Below the pieces are notes generated by a model, which saw nothing but the letters and a program-made list of their open reading frames with translations, did not search any database and was not told where the DNA came from. Positions 1 to 7,196 of a DNA stretch of 14,705 nt are shown piece by piece. Position 1 is the stretch's first letter. Each line of letters begins with the position of its first letter. Source of the DNA: Bosea beijingensis (GTDB lineage: Bacteria > Pseudomonadota > Alphaproteobacteria > Rhizobiales > Beijerinckiaceae); assembly GCF_030758975.1 (NCBI RefSeq), contig NZ_CP132359.1, forward strand, positions 5,486,113 through 5,500,817. The letters run 5' to 3'. The position numbers were made by a program, and so were the translations under genes.

Positions 1-1185
1 GACGATCTCGAGGTCCACATTCAGGCCTGCGGCCTGCAGCATCGACTGGGCGATCACGGCCGTCTCGTAGGTGTCGCGCTCGTTCTTGTTCGCCATCAGC
101 ACGATGCGCTGGCCGGCATAGCCGGCTTCCTTGAGCAGGCGGGCGGCCTTGGCCGGATCGTAGGCAAAGCCGCGTTGCTGGGTGCTCGAATAGTAGCGCG
201 ATGCGGTCGCAACGATGGAGGCGTTCGCGGGAACGAGCCCGTCCGTCACGGATTGCGCGATCTGGCGGAAATCGAGAGCGGCGGCGATCGCCTGGCGCAT
301 CTTGACGTTGGACAGGAGCGGATCGCGCGTCTGCAGCAGGATCGTGCTGAACATCATCGTCGGAGCCGTGGTCACCACGAGATCGGGCTTGGCCTTCAGC
401 TCGGGCACATCGGGAGCACTGACCGATGCGAGGATGTCGATCTTGCCGCTCATCAGCGCGGCCTTTGCCGTCGCATCGTCTGGAACGACCACGAACTGAA
501 CCGCATCGACCAGAGGCTTCTTCCCGCCGACATAGCCGTCGGCCGGGCCGCCGCGATCCGTGTAATCGGCGAAGCGATCGAGCCGGATATACTCGCCGCG
601 GCGCCATTCGCCGAACTTGAACGGCCCTGTGCCGACTGGTGTCTTGAACGAGCCGTCAGGATTGACCGAGGAGCGCGCGATGATGGCGGTCTGGCCGCAT
701 TGGCTGCGCGCGATCCCCGCCAGGAATACGGAGCTCGGCTGGTTCAGGGTGAAGACCACCGTGTCCGCGTCGGGCGCCGCGATTTCGGCCTTAAGACCGT
801 TGGCGCCGTTATATTCGCCAGTGCAGAGCCAGCCGGTCTTCGGGTCCATATAGCGGCGCCAGTTCCAGACCACGTCCTCGGCGGTCAACGTCGAGCCGTC
901 GTGAAACTTGACGCCCTTTCGCAGCTTGAATGTGTAGGTCAGACCGTCCGGCGAGGTGTCGATCGTCTCCGCCAGAAGCGGCTTCGGCGTGCCGTTCGCG
1001 GAGTTGGCCACCAGCCCCTCCACCATGTGCAGGACGACGCCATCCGTCGAATCGTCCCGGTTCACGCCGGGATTGATGCTGCGGATATCGGTGTTGAGCC
1101 GGCTGCGGAGCGTATCGGCCGCAGCCTCGGACGCAGCAAAGCCGGCGGCGAGCGCCAGCAGAAGAGCGGTGGTTCGCTTGTTCAT
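1..1185 (-). CDS. ABC transporter substrate-binding protein, family 5 (peptide/solute), 3' end cut by window
   Basis: This is the periplasmic binding component of a dipeptide/oligopeptide-type ABC importer. Seen: the first 395 codons are present and the frame is still open at base 1; family members are usually about 500-530 residues. A Sec signal peptide is clear, with MNKR, a hydrophobic run at residues 7-18 and an Ala-rich AAA|D cleavage site near residue 23. The SBP_bac_5 signature follows (GLTYTFKLRKGVKFHDGS at about residues 84-101, then AEDVVWNWRRY). The ATG has a strong Shine-Dalgarno (GGAGGG, about 6 nt upstream). It lies 52 bp downstream of the C45 hydrolase gene on the same strand, so it probably belongs to the same transcript, with permease and ATPase genes expected beyond base 1. 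Family 5 proteins bind peptides, but also opines, nickel chelates and glycosides, so the ligand is not established by sequence. The association with amide-cleaving enzymes suggests a peptide-like or N-acylated ligand (inference). Confidence 0.93.
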   Translation of the reverse strand, partial: MNKRTTALLLALAAGFAASEAAADTLRSRLNTDIRSINPGVNRDDSTDGVVLHMVEGLVANSANGTPKPLLAETIDTSPDGLTYTFKLRKGVKFHDGSTLTAEDVVWNWRRYMDPKTGWLCTGEYNGANGLKAEIAAPDADTVVFTLNQPSSVFLAGIARSQCGQTAIIARSSVNPDGSFKTPVGTGPFKFGEWRRGEYIRLDRFADYTDRGGPADGYVGGKKPLVDAVQFVVVPDDATAKAALMSGKIDILASVSAPDVPELKAKPDLVVTTAPTMMFSTILLQTRDPLLSNVKMRQAIAAALDFRQIAQSVTDGLVPANASIVATASRYYSSTQQRGFAYDPAKAARLLKEAGYAGQRIVLMANKNERDTYETAVIAQSMLQAAGLNVDLEIV

Positions 1186-1237
1186 CAGTTTCCCTCCCAG
1201 GATGTGTTTCTCGTCCAGGCGAAAGCTCTTTCGGCTC

Positions 1238-2353
1238 TTATGCCAGGCTGTAGCGTGTGAACTCCCGATTGAGCGCCGGCAGGGGAGCCACTTCCATGAT
1301 CCCCGCAGCCGGCTGCATCACCACCATCGCGACCGTGGCGGACAGGTTGGCGTCGCGCAGGCCGGGGCGAGGTGGACGGCAGACACTGTAGGGCGTGCCG
1401 AAATCGTCGAAGAGAGCCGATTTGACGTCCGCCACCGTCAGGCTGCTGCCTGTCTGGTCGAGCAGTCTCTTGACGCGCCAGTCGCGGTAGACGCTCTCCG
1501 GGACATTCGCGAGTCCGGTTTCCCGAAGCTTTGCCAGCGCGATCGGGCTGACCCAATGGTTCGCGTGAACGATCAAACCGTCCGCGGGGTAAAGCGAGAA
1601 GGCCTCGTCCGGCGCGCACTCGAAATTGATCGCGAAGCCGGTGGCAACCGATAGCATCATGTTGTTCGAGCAGGTTTTCGGCGTCGCCGCGACGGCCTTG
1701 ATCGCGAAAGCGAGATGGTTCTGTTCGAGCACCTTCCGGCGGATCAGGCTGAGCGGCACGCCGAACTGGCGGTAGTCGCGCTCGCTGTCGAGATAATTGG
1801 CGGTGATGGCGATGCCCGCCGCGTTGAGACCCGAGCGCGCCAGACCGCCGGCCTCGACGAAGGTTAGGAAATCCGGGCCGTCCGGCTGCTGCACGCGGAG
1901 CACGATGCCGGTCTCGGCACAATCGGCGCGCCAATCCCAGTTCTGGGCATGGACGAGCTCGCCCGTCGCACTGCGCTCGGGCATGACGATCAGGCCGGTA
2001 CAGCCATCATCCGCCTCGTCGAGCTCGCGGCGCGGGCGGTTCTTGTCCAGTCTTGCCCGGGCGATCACTTCAGTACGCGCATTGACGAGAACGACGTCCT
2101 GCAGCGAGACGCCTGCTCCTTCCGCGATGCCGCGCATCTCCTCGATGTAATGGGCGCCGAAGGCCTCGATCTCATTGGCGAAAGGCATGATGAGATCGGC
2201 CTGCTCCGCAGCCGAGCAGCCGAATTCGCCGAGCTGGCCGCCATAGAGCGCGATGCTGCGCCTGACGCGATCGCGGGCGATCTCGCCATATTGGCGTCCG
2301 CGCTCGCGCGGCGTGCCGGAGATCGAGACGAGAGGAAAGGGAGTGTGGGTCAT
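1238..2353 (-). CDS. C45-family autoproteolytic acyltransferase/amidohydrolase (Ntn hydrolase)
   Basis: A 371-residue protein of the peptidase C45 / acyl-CoA:6-aminopenicillanate acyltransferase-like family. Members are Ntn hydrolases that cleave themselves before a catalytic cysteine, then hydrolyse or transfer an amide-linked acyl group. Seen: the N-terminal block has the family pattern (ISGTPRERGRQYGE, residues 11-24). The likely self-cleavage site is Gly117-Cys118 in DDGCTG. Downstream are the conserved NWDW (138-141), SGLNAAGIAITAN (174-186) and HANHW (263-267) motifs, and the length is normal. There is no signal peptide, so it is predicted to be cytoplasmic. The start is the ATG just after a weak GAAG-like ribosome site. 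It lies between an alpha/beta hydrolase gene (141 bp upstream) and a peptide-binding protein gene (52 bp downstream), all on one strand. This suggests it cleaves an imported amide or N-acyl compound. The substrate is unknown; penicillin is only the name-giving substrate of the family. Confidence 0.88.
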   Translation of the reverse strand: MTHTPFPLVSISGTPRERGRQYGEIARDRVRRSIALYGGQLGEFGCSAAEQADLIMPFANEIEAFGAHYIEEMRGIAEGAGVSLQDVVLVNARTEVIARARLDKNRPRRELDEADDGCTGLIVMPERSATGELVHAQNWDWRADCAETGIVLRVQQPDGPDFLTFVEAGGLARSGLNAAGIAITANYLDSERDYRQFGVPLSLIRRKVLEQNHLAFAIKAVAATPKTCSNNMMLSVATGFAINFECAPDEAFSLYPADGLIVHANHWVSPIALAKLRETGLANVPESVYRDWRVKRLLDQTGSSLTVADVKSALFDDFGTPYSVCRPPRPGLRDANLSATVAMVVMQPAAGIMEVAPLPALNREFTRYSLA

Positions 2354-2455
2354 CGCGTCAGGCTTCGTTCCGGGTTGCAGCGGTCGGCTTTGGACAAGCG
2401 CGCACGGCGGCGGCAGCGAGCCATCCGGGCGTCATGCTTGTCGTCGTTCAGGCAA

Positions 2456-2478
2456 CCGCCCGGCCTGTGGTCGGGCGG
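2456..2478 (-). other. Stem-loop in the hydrolase-C45 intergenic gap
   Basis: CCGCCCG and CGGGCGG form a perfect 7-bp GC stem around a 9-nt loop, 16 bp past the hydrolase stop codon. There is no T-run after it on the minus strand, so it is at best a weak or Rho-assisted terminator or an mRNA-processing/stability element inside the operon. The rest of the 141-bp gap shows no recognisable promoter or small gene. Confidence 0.3.
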
Positions 2479-2494
2479 CGATGGCGGAGGCCGC

Positions 2495-3337
2495 TTATGT
2501 CGGCGACTGGTTGCGCAATGCTTCGGTGAAGAAGTCCTTCACCGGCGGATGAACCAGATGTCCGGTATGCTCGACGCCGGGCACGACATCGAAGCGCACC
2601 GGTATCTCCAGATTCTGGAACGCCTTTTCGAGCGAGCGCAGGCGCTCGACGCGCGTCTGCCCGGTTTCGTTGATCCCCTCTACCCAGTTGGGGGAGCCTG
2701 GCGCCACCGTCACGTCCCAGGTCTCGATATCGTCGCCGCCGACGACCATCTGCACCGCGACCTTGCGCATGGCGGCGAGATCGGGCTCGCGCCCGAAAAT
2801 CTCCTTCATGCCGCTGGTGCCGCGCCACCACGGCTTGTCCGGGTCCGGCAAGGTCACCACGCCCGGCGCACCGATCGACACGGCGGAAAGCCGCTCGGGA
2901 TAGAGGTAGAAGAAGCGGTGCGCGAACTGGCCGCCGCCCGAGAAGCCGTGCATCAGGAGTTTATCGGTCTCGAGCCGGTAGATGCCGGCCACTTCCTCGA
3001 TCATCGACAGCAGGATCTGGTCGTAGCGGATGCCACGATAGAGGATGCGCTTGTAGTTATGGGTGTCGCCGGGTTCCTCGATTCCGCAGGGAAACAGCGG
3101 GGCCAGGAGCGCGCACTGGTTGGCCTCGGCGAAATCGATGAACTGATCGCGCAGGATATCGGCATTGCGACCGCTGCCATGGACGAGCACCGCGAGCGGA
3201 TAGCGCCGCGTGCCGGTCTCCTCGTAGCTCTCGGGCAGATAGCAGCAATAGGAGAAACGCTGGTCGACCTGGCAGGCGGCAAGCGCCGTGCGGCCGAGCA
3301 GGTAATAAGAGATATTCTTTCCGTGGCCCTTGCGCAT
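2495..3337 (-). CDS. Alpha/beta hydrolase, PHB-depolymerase/esterase-like
   Basis: A 280-residue serine hydrolase with an alpha/beta-hydrolase fold, resembling the small PHB-depolymerase-like/feruloyl-esterase-like proteins. Seen: an oxyanion-hole motif HGSG (residues 53-56), a nucleophile elbow GFSGGG with Ser133, a candidate acid in VVGGDD (201-203) and a candidate catalytic histidine in VEHTGH (His257 or His260). Together these make a complete plausible triad. No signal peptide is visible, so it probably works in the cytoplasm on a soluble ester or amide, not a secreted polymer (inference). The frame stays open upstream to about 3673, but that extension overlaps the transaminase gene and has no family similarity. 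MRKGHGK at 3337 is the natural start and leaves a 68-bp gap to the upstream gene. It is probably co-transcribed with the transaminase and the C45 hydrolase. The exact substrate cannot be read from the sequence. Confidence 0.85.
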   Translation of the reverse strand: MRKGHGKNISYYLLGRTALAACQVDQRFSYCCYLPESYEETGTRRYPLAVLVHGSGRNADILRDQFIDFAEANQCALLAPLFPCGIEEPGDTHNYKRILYRGIRYDQILLSMIEEVAGIYRLETDKLLMHGFSGGGQFAHRFFYLYPERLSAVSIGAPGVVTLPDPDKPWWRGTSGMKEIFGREPDLAAMRKVAVQMVVGGDDIETWDVTVAPGSPNWVEGINETGQTRVERLRSLEKAFQNLEIPVRFDVVPGVEHTGHLVHPPVKDFFTEALRNQSPT

Positions 3338-3405
3338 GTCCGGCTTTCCTTCGCGTGTCAGTCGGCCTGGGAGACGACGGCATTGCCGCCGTCCGGCCCG
3401 GGGAT

Positions 3406-4731
3406 TCAGGCGATGGCGTCGAGCGCCTTGCGGATGCTGGCGAAGATCCGATCGATCTCGTCGGGCTCGATGGTCAGCGGCGGCGAGAGCACGATGAGAT
3501 CGGCGCCGGCCCGGACGAGCACGCCGTCCTGATAGCAGGCCTCGGCACATTCGGCGCTGCGCTGGCCGGGACTGCCGGGCCGGGGCGCGAACTCGATCGC
3601 GGCGACGAGGCCGATATTGCGGATGTCGACGACATGCGGTGCGCCCTTCAGCGCATGTGCCGCCTGCTCCCAATGTTCGGCAATCTTCCGGGTCCGCTCG
3701 AAGAGGCCTTCCTCTTCATAGACCTGCAGCGTGGCCAGCCCGGCGGCGCAGGCCAGCGGATGGCCGGAATAGGTATAGCCGTGGAACAGTTCGATCGCGG
3801 CTTCCGGCCCGGTCATGAAGGCGTCGTAGATATGCTTGCCGACGACGGTCGCGCCCATCGGAACGGCGCCGTTGGTCAGGCCCTTGGCGCAGGTGATCAT
3901 GTCCGGCGTCACGCCAAAGGCCTCGGCCGCGCAGGAGGCACCGAGCCGCCCGAAGCCGGAGATCACTTCGTCGAAGATCAAGAGGATGCCGTGCTTGTCG
4001 CAGATTTCGCGCAGGCGCTTGAGATAGCCTTTCGGCGGCGGCAACACGCCGGTCGAGCCAGCGACGGGTTCGACGATCACGGCGGCGATGGTCGAGGCGT
4101 CGTGGATCTGGACGAGCCGCTCCAGATCGTCGGCGAGTTCGACGCCATGCTCCGGCTCGCCGCGCGAGAAGGCATTGCGCGCGAGGTCGAGCGTATGCGG
4201 CAAATGTGCGGTACCGGGCAACAGCGGGCCGAAATCGCGGCGGTGGCGGCTGATGCCGGCGACCGACAGGCCGCCGAAGCCCATGCCGTGATAGCCGCGC
4301 GCGCGGCCGATCAGGCGGTAGCGGCCGCCCTCGCCGCGCTGGCGATGATAGGCGAGCGCGACTTTCAGCGCGGTGTCGACGGCTTCCGACCCGGAATTCG
4401 AGAACAGCACGTGGTCGAGCCCATCGGGCAGCATGCCGACCATGCGGTTCGCCAGCGTGAAGGCCTCAGGATGTCCCATCTGGAAACAGGAGACATAGTC
4501 GAGCCCGTCGGCCTGGGCCTTGATCGCCTCGCGGATGCGCGGGTGGCCATGGCCGGCATTGACGCACCACAGTCCGGCCATGCCGTCGAGGATGCGGCGC
4601 CCGTCCGAAGAGAGATAGTAATTGCCTTCCGCCCCGACGAAGAGCCGCGGCGCGCTCTTGAAGCGGCGGTTCGCGGTGAAGGGCATCCAATGCGCGTCGA
4701 GATCATTGGGGCGGGCGACAATGGCGGACAC
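3406..4731 (-). CDS. Class III PLP aminotransferase, omega-amino acid (beta-alanine):pyruvate transaminase type
   Basis: A 441-residue fold-type I transaminase that would transfer the terminal amino group of an omega-amino acid or amine to pyruvate, giving alanine and a semialdehyde. Seen: the N-terminal block LDAHWMPFTANRRFK (residues 11-25) and LDGMAGLWCVNAGHGHP (48-64) are hallmarks of the beta-alanine/omega-amino acid:pyruvate subgroup. The cofactor site is intact: SGSE (113-116), YHG (147-149), FDEV with Asp254, and the PLP-binding lysine 283 in CAKGLTNG. The length is normal. The start codon is GTG, chosen because a good ribosome site (GAGG, 6 nt upstream) precedes it and the next upstream codons carry no similarity. 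It is the first gene after a promoter carrying the GntR operator, and it probably leads a transcript that runs on through the hydrolase, the C45 enzyme and the binding protein. Beta-alanine, GABA, putrescine-like amines and taurine are all possible substrates. Confidence 0.93.
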   Translation of the reverse strand: MSAIVARPNDLDAHWMPFTANRRFKSAPRLFVGAEGNYYLSSDGRRILDGMAGLWCVNAGHGHPRIREAIKAQADGLDYVSCFQMGHPEAFTLANRMVGMLPDGLDHVLFSNSGSEAVDTALKVALAYHRQRGEGGRYRLIGRARGYHGMGFGGLSVAGISRHRRDFGPLLPGTAHLPHTLDLARNAFSRGEPEHGVELADDLERLVQIHDASTIAAVIVEPVAGSTGVLPPPKGYLKRLREICDKHGILLIFDEVISGFGRLGASCAAEAFGVTPDMITCAKGLTNGAVPMGATVVGKHIYDAFMTGPEAAIELFHGYTYSGHPLACAAGLATLQVYEEEGLFERTRKIAEHWEQAAHALKGAPHVVDIRNIGLVAAIEFAPRPGSPGQRSAECAEACYQDGVLVRAGADLIVLSPPLTIEPDEIDRIFASIRKALDAIA

Positions 4732-4761
4732 GGTGGACCTCAGGATTGACCAATCTTGAGA

Positions 4762-4792
4762 TGTATCATTTTCATTAAAAGTACAATGTCAA
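4762..4792 (-). promoter_or_regulatory. Promoter with GntR operator copy A, upstream of the transaminase
   Basis: On the minus strand a perfect -35 hexamer TTGACA (4792-4787) is followed by an AT-rich stretch and a weak GATACA-like -10. Lying between and over these elements is TGTAC-N14-ATACA (4785-4762), a 24-bp near-palindrome. The same element with perfect arms occurs 5' of the neighbouring GntR gene at 5777-5800. The arrangement fits a repressor site that occludes RNA polymerase. The -10 assignment is uncertain (spacing 18-19). Confidence 0.55.
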
Positions 4793-4845
4793 GAGGCCGT
4801 GTCGACCTGGGCACCGGCCGTGCAGCGCCGAGAGCGGCGGATGGC

Positions 4846-4865
4846 GCGCCCGCTATCGCGGGCGC
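4846..4865 (-). terminator. Perfect GC stem-loop enclosing the gntR stop codon
   Basis: GCGCCCGC and GCGGGCGC form a perfect 8-bp all-GC stem with a 4-nt loop. The TAG stop codon of the GntR gene sits at the loop/stem junction. It has no downstream T-tract on the minus strand, so it is not a textbook intrinsic terminator. It could slow polymerase, protect the 3' end of the regulator mRNA or aid Rho-dependent ending ahead of the transaminase promoter. Confidence 0.4.
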
Positions 4866-5746
4866 ATCGGGCGGGTCAGGTGCTGACGCATCAGGATGGC
4901 CGCCCAATTTGGGTCGCCATGCTCCAGAGCGTCGAGGATCGCCAGGTGCTCCTGGCAGGACTTCAGCAGGGCATCCGCGTCGAGCGCGCCGTAATCGGCA
5001 TATTCGGTCAGGCGCCGCAGGGCGTTCTGGTTCTCCATGGCCTGCTGCAGGAAGCGATTGCCCGAGCAGGCCGCGAGCATGGCATGGAAGCCGGCATTGA
5101 TCTCGAAGAAGCGCTCGGCAGCCGGGGGGCGGGCGATATCCGCGATGAAGGCCTCGTGGGCGGCGCGGCAGCGGTCGAATTGGACCTGATCGACCCGAAA
5201 GCTGGGCTCCAGCAGGCCCATGCACTCGATGATCATGCGAAAGCGGTAGCTTTCCTCGCGCGCCTGATTCGACGAAAGCGAGGGCACGAAGCTCCAGCCA
5301 TGCCCCTTGCGGCGCTTGATCAGGCCGTCTTCCGCGAGCTGGAGCAGAACCTTCCTGAGGGCGCTCGGGCCGATCCGGTACGCCTCCTGAAGCTCCGTCT
5401 CGATGAGATGCTCGGGAAGACGACCTGCCTCACGATCGCGCAGGATGGCGTGGATGACGTTCTCCTCGCGCGCCGCCGGAAGAGACTGCTCGGCCGCGGC
5501 GAGCTCGGCATTCTCGCTGACCAGAAAGAAGCCCTGATTGGCGCGCGCCTCGACGACGCCCTGCTCGGCCAGCAGGCGAAGGGCAGCCCGCGCCGGAGTG
5601 CGGGACACCTCGAAAGCGCGCGCGATCTCCGTCTCTCGCAGATGGTATCCGGCCGGCCACCCCTGCTCAGCGGCAAGGGCGACGATCCGTCTTGCCAGGG
5701 AAAGGTGGAGACTGCTGCGCTTCCTGCCGAGTTCGCCGAGGCTCAT
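4853..5746 (-). CDS. GntR/FCD transcriptional regulator with two tandem winged-helix domains
   Basis: A 297-residue regulator. Seen: a normal GntR winged helix at about residues 14-76 (LRETEIARAFEVSRTPARAA with a recognition helix, then LLAEQGVVEARANQGFFL). A second GntR-like winged helix follows at about 95-155 (HLIETELQEAYRIGPSALRK, then LAEDGLIKRRKGHGW). A C-terminal FCD helical domain covers about 165-290, with the metal-ligand pattern Asn217-x3-His221, His267 and His289. Usual FCD regulators are about 220-250 residues with one winged helix, so the extra 70-80 residues are explained by the duplicated DNA-binding domain. MSLGELG is the chosen start (AGGA about 10 nt upstream); the open frame continues to about 6166 but overlaps the LysR gene without similarity. 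It lies immediately upstream of the transaminase operon on the same strand and shares a 24-bp palindrome with it, so it is probably an autoregulated, ligand-responsive repressor of that operon. FCD domains bind metal plus small carboxylates. Confidence 0.9.
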   Translation of the reverse strand: MSLGELGRKRSSLHLSLARRIVALAAEQGWPAGYHLRETEIARAFEVSRTPARAALRLLAEQGVVEARANQGFFLVSENAELAAAEQSLPAAREENVIHAILRDREAGRLPEHLIETELQEAYRIGPSALRKVLLQLAEDGLIKRRKGHGWSFVPSLSSNQAREESYRFRMIIECMGLLEPSFRVDQVQFDRCRAAHEAFIADIARPPAAERFFEINAGFHAMLAACSGNRFLQQAMENQNALRRLTEYADYGALDADALLKSCQEHLAILDALEHGDPNWAAILMRQHLTRPMRPR

Positions 5747-5776
5747 CGAGGGTCCTGTCGCGATGGTAGAGTTTTT

Positions 5777-5800
5777 TGTACTATTACGCTTTTCTGTACA
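5777..5800. promoter_or_regulatory. GntR operator copy B, in the gntR promoter region
   Basis: A perfect inverted repeat TGTAC-N14-GTACA lies 31-54 bp upstream of the GntR start codon, in an AT-rich patch that stands out from the GC-rich surroundings. It matches the arms, length and spacing of the element in front of the transaminase (4762-4785). The position fits negative autoregulation. No convincing sigma-70 hexamers could be assigned here. Confidence 0.6.
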
Positions 5801-5870
5801 TCGACTTGCCCCGAAGCTGCAATGGCGCTCCAGAGCGGCGGCGCGCTTGGGACAAGGCCGGGCGCGCAGA

Positions 5871-6758
5871 TCACGTCGACCGTTCCGCATCATCGCGAAG
5901 CAATTCGCTGAAGCGCTGTTCCACCCATGTCTCCGAGGGACGCAGTGGCCGTCCCTGGCGCCAGAGCATCCGCACCGAGAGCGGCGGCAGGGCCAGGAAA
6001 GGGCAATGCACCGAACGAAGCGGCCTGGAGCCATTCGCTGCCGCCGCGATATTGGTCGGCAGGATTGCCCAGCCCAGATCGTCCGCCACCATCTCGGCGA
6101 TATTGTAGAAGCTGTCCGAGCGCCACACCCTGGGGCTGTACGCGACCGGCTCGACGTCGTCGGCATGGATCAGGAGCTGGCGATAGCGCGCCAGGTCCCG
6201 GCGCGCGACCGGTTGCCGACCGAGCAGCGCGTGCCCGGCAGCGACAAAAACGCCCTGCGCGACGGTGCCGATATGACGCCCGTCGAACCCGGCGCGCAAC
6301 GGCCCTCGGTCGAAATGGATGGCAAGCTCGGCGCGCTCCTGGTCGACGTAATCCGTGACCTCTGCCGGCGTGCCGTTGAGCAGCGTCAGCTCCATCATCG
6401 GGTAGCGTGTCGACAGCTCCAGGATCAGCCTGTTCACGGCAGGGCGAGGCAAGGCCTCGTCCAGCGCCAGGGCGACTTTCGCATCATCGCCATGGGCCAG
6501 GAAATGGGCGCGCTGGCCCAGCTCCTCGGCCTGGCGCAGGACCTCCTTCGCTTCGAGCAGCAGCAGCCGGCCGGCACCGGTCAGCAGGGCATTGCGCCGG
6601 GACCGATCGAACAGCTCCACGCCCAGGTCGATCTCGAACAGCGCGATCGCGGTGCTGACTGCCGATTGCGCCCGGCCGAGCTTGCGCGCGGCAGCGCTGA
6701 ACGAGCCGCATTCCGCCGCCGTCACGAATTGCCGCAGTTGATCCAGGGACCATTCCAT
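5871..6758 (-). CDS. LysR-family transcriptional regulator, divergent from the mdtJI-like pair
   Basis: A 295-residue LysR-type regulator of normal length. Seen: the N-terminal winged helix (residues 4-62) with LDQLRQFVTAAECGSFSAAARKLGRAQSAVSTAIALFE, then the dimerisation helix at about 63-85. The periplasmic-binding-protein-like effector domain spans about 90-285 (VALALDEALP..., GVFVAAGHALLG, NIAEMVADDLGWAILP). The divergent position, 97 bp from the first SMR efflux gene with an inverted repeat and a T-N11-A type box in between, suggests it controls itself and the exporter. Its inducer is unknown; a polyamine or cationic toxin would fit the exporter (inference). Its stop is 124 bp before the GntR gene, which has its own operator region, so the two are probably separate units. 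Confidence 0.92.
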   Translation of the reverse strand: MEWSLDQLRQFVTAAECGSFSAAARKLGRAQSAVSTAIALFEIDLGVELFDRSRRNALLTGAGRLLLLEAKEVLRQAEELGQRAHFLAHGDDAKVALALDEALPRPAVNRLILELSTRYPMMELTLLNGTPAEVTDYVDQERAELAIHFDRGPLRAGFDGRHIGTVAQGVFVAAGHALLGRQPVARRDLARYRQLLIHADDVEPVAYSPRVWRSDSFYNIAEMVADDLGWAILPTNIAAAANGSRPLRSVHCPFLALPPLSVRMLWRQGRPLRPSETWVEQRFSELLRDDAERST

Positions 6759-6779
6759 GCGGCCAACCTATCGATATTC

Positions 6780-6811
6780 AAGATGCATTCCATCTTTTTC
6801 AATCGACTGAA
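6780..6811. promoter_or_regulatory. Probable LysR-binding region between lysR and mdtJ
   Basis: The 97-bp divergent gap is AT-rich. It contains the inverted repeat AAGATG-N5-CATCTT (6780-6796) and, next to it, TTCA-N6-TGAA (6798-6811), which fits the LysR T-N11-A consensus. A pair of adjacent sites (recognition plus activation) is the normal LysR layout. Promoter hexamers for mdtJ are not clear. Its ribosome site is AGGG, about 9-12 nt before the ATG. Confidence 0.45.
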
Positions 6812-6855
6812 TTGGTGCTTCAAGCGCCCCGCGTGCAATTTCGTAGGGCAATTCG

Positions 6856-7194
6856 ATGGGCTGGCGTCCGTGGCTATTCCTTTTTGCAGCGGTCGGCACC
6901 GAGCTGATCGGCGTCACGATGATGAAGGTGATGGCAGAGGGGAGCGGGCCTTATGCGATCGCTCTTGTCTATGTCTCGATGGCAGCGAGCTTCTTCTTCC
7001 TGTCCCTCGCCGTGAAGGTCCTTCCCATCGCCATCGCCTACGCCACCTGGGAAACCGTTGGCCTGATCGCGGTTACGGCCATCAGCTACCGGTTTTTCGG
7101 CGAGACCTTGAGCTGGCCGAAGCTGGGAGGGATCGGATTGCTGGTCCTCGGTGTCGTGCTGGTCAATGCCGGCGCGCCGGAAGAGGAAGCGTGA
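6856..7194 (+). CDS. mdtJ: SMR-family transporter subunit, MdtJ-like (polyamine/drug export)
   Basis: A 112-residue small multidrug resistance protein with four predicted membrane helices (about residues 4-23, 33-52, 58-78, 84-104). The invariant membrane glutamate is present (Glu16 in AAVGTELIG), which exchanges protons for cationic substrate. The run FFFLSLAVKVLPIAIAYATWETVG closely follows the MdtJ pattern (family recognition), including the WE pair where other SMR proteins have WxG. In E. coli, MdtJ works only as a heterodimer with MdtI and exports spermidine. Here the next gene is MdtI-like and follows after 2 bp, which supports the assignment. The inner-membrane location and the divergent LysR gene suggest induction by a toxic amine. 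A quaternary-ammonium or drug substrate is the alternative. Confidence 0.88.
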   Translation: MGWRPWLFLFAAVGTELIGVTMMKVMAEGSGPYAIALVYVSMAASFFFLSLAVKVLPIAIAYATWETVGLIAVTAISYRFFGETLSWPKLGGIGLLVLGVVLVNAGAPEEEA

Positions 7195-7196
7195 CG

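Noticed and set aside
1949..3532. 527-codon open frame on the plus strand
   Set aside because: Antisense to the C45 hydrolase and the alpha/beta hydrolase, which have clear families and motifs. The translation is Arg/Asp/Ala-rich without any recognisable domain, the usual shadow in GC-rich DNA.
3355..4749. 464-codon open frame on the plus strand opposite the transaminase
   Set aside because: Mirror frame of a highly conserved PLP transaminase; no family similarity.
5747..6166. Possible 140-residue N-terminal extension of the GntR regulator
   Set aside because: It overlaps the LysR gene and would place the operator inside coding sequence; no similarity before MSLGELG.
5538..7196. Possible long N-terminal extension of the MdtI-like protein
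   Set aside because: The frame is open by chance. It crosses the GntR, LysR and MdtJ genes, and SMR proteins are about 110 residues.
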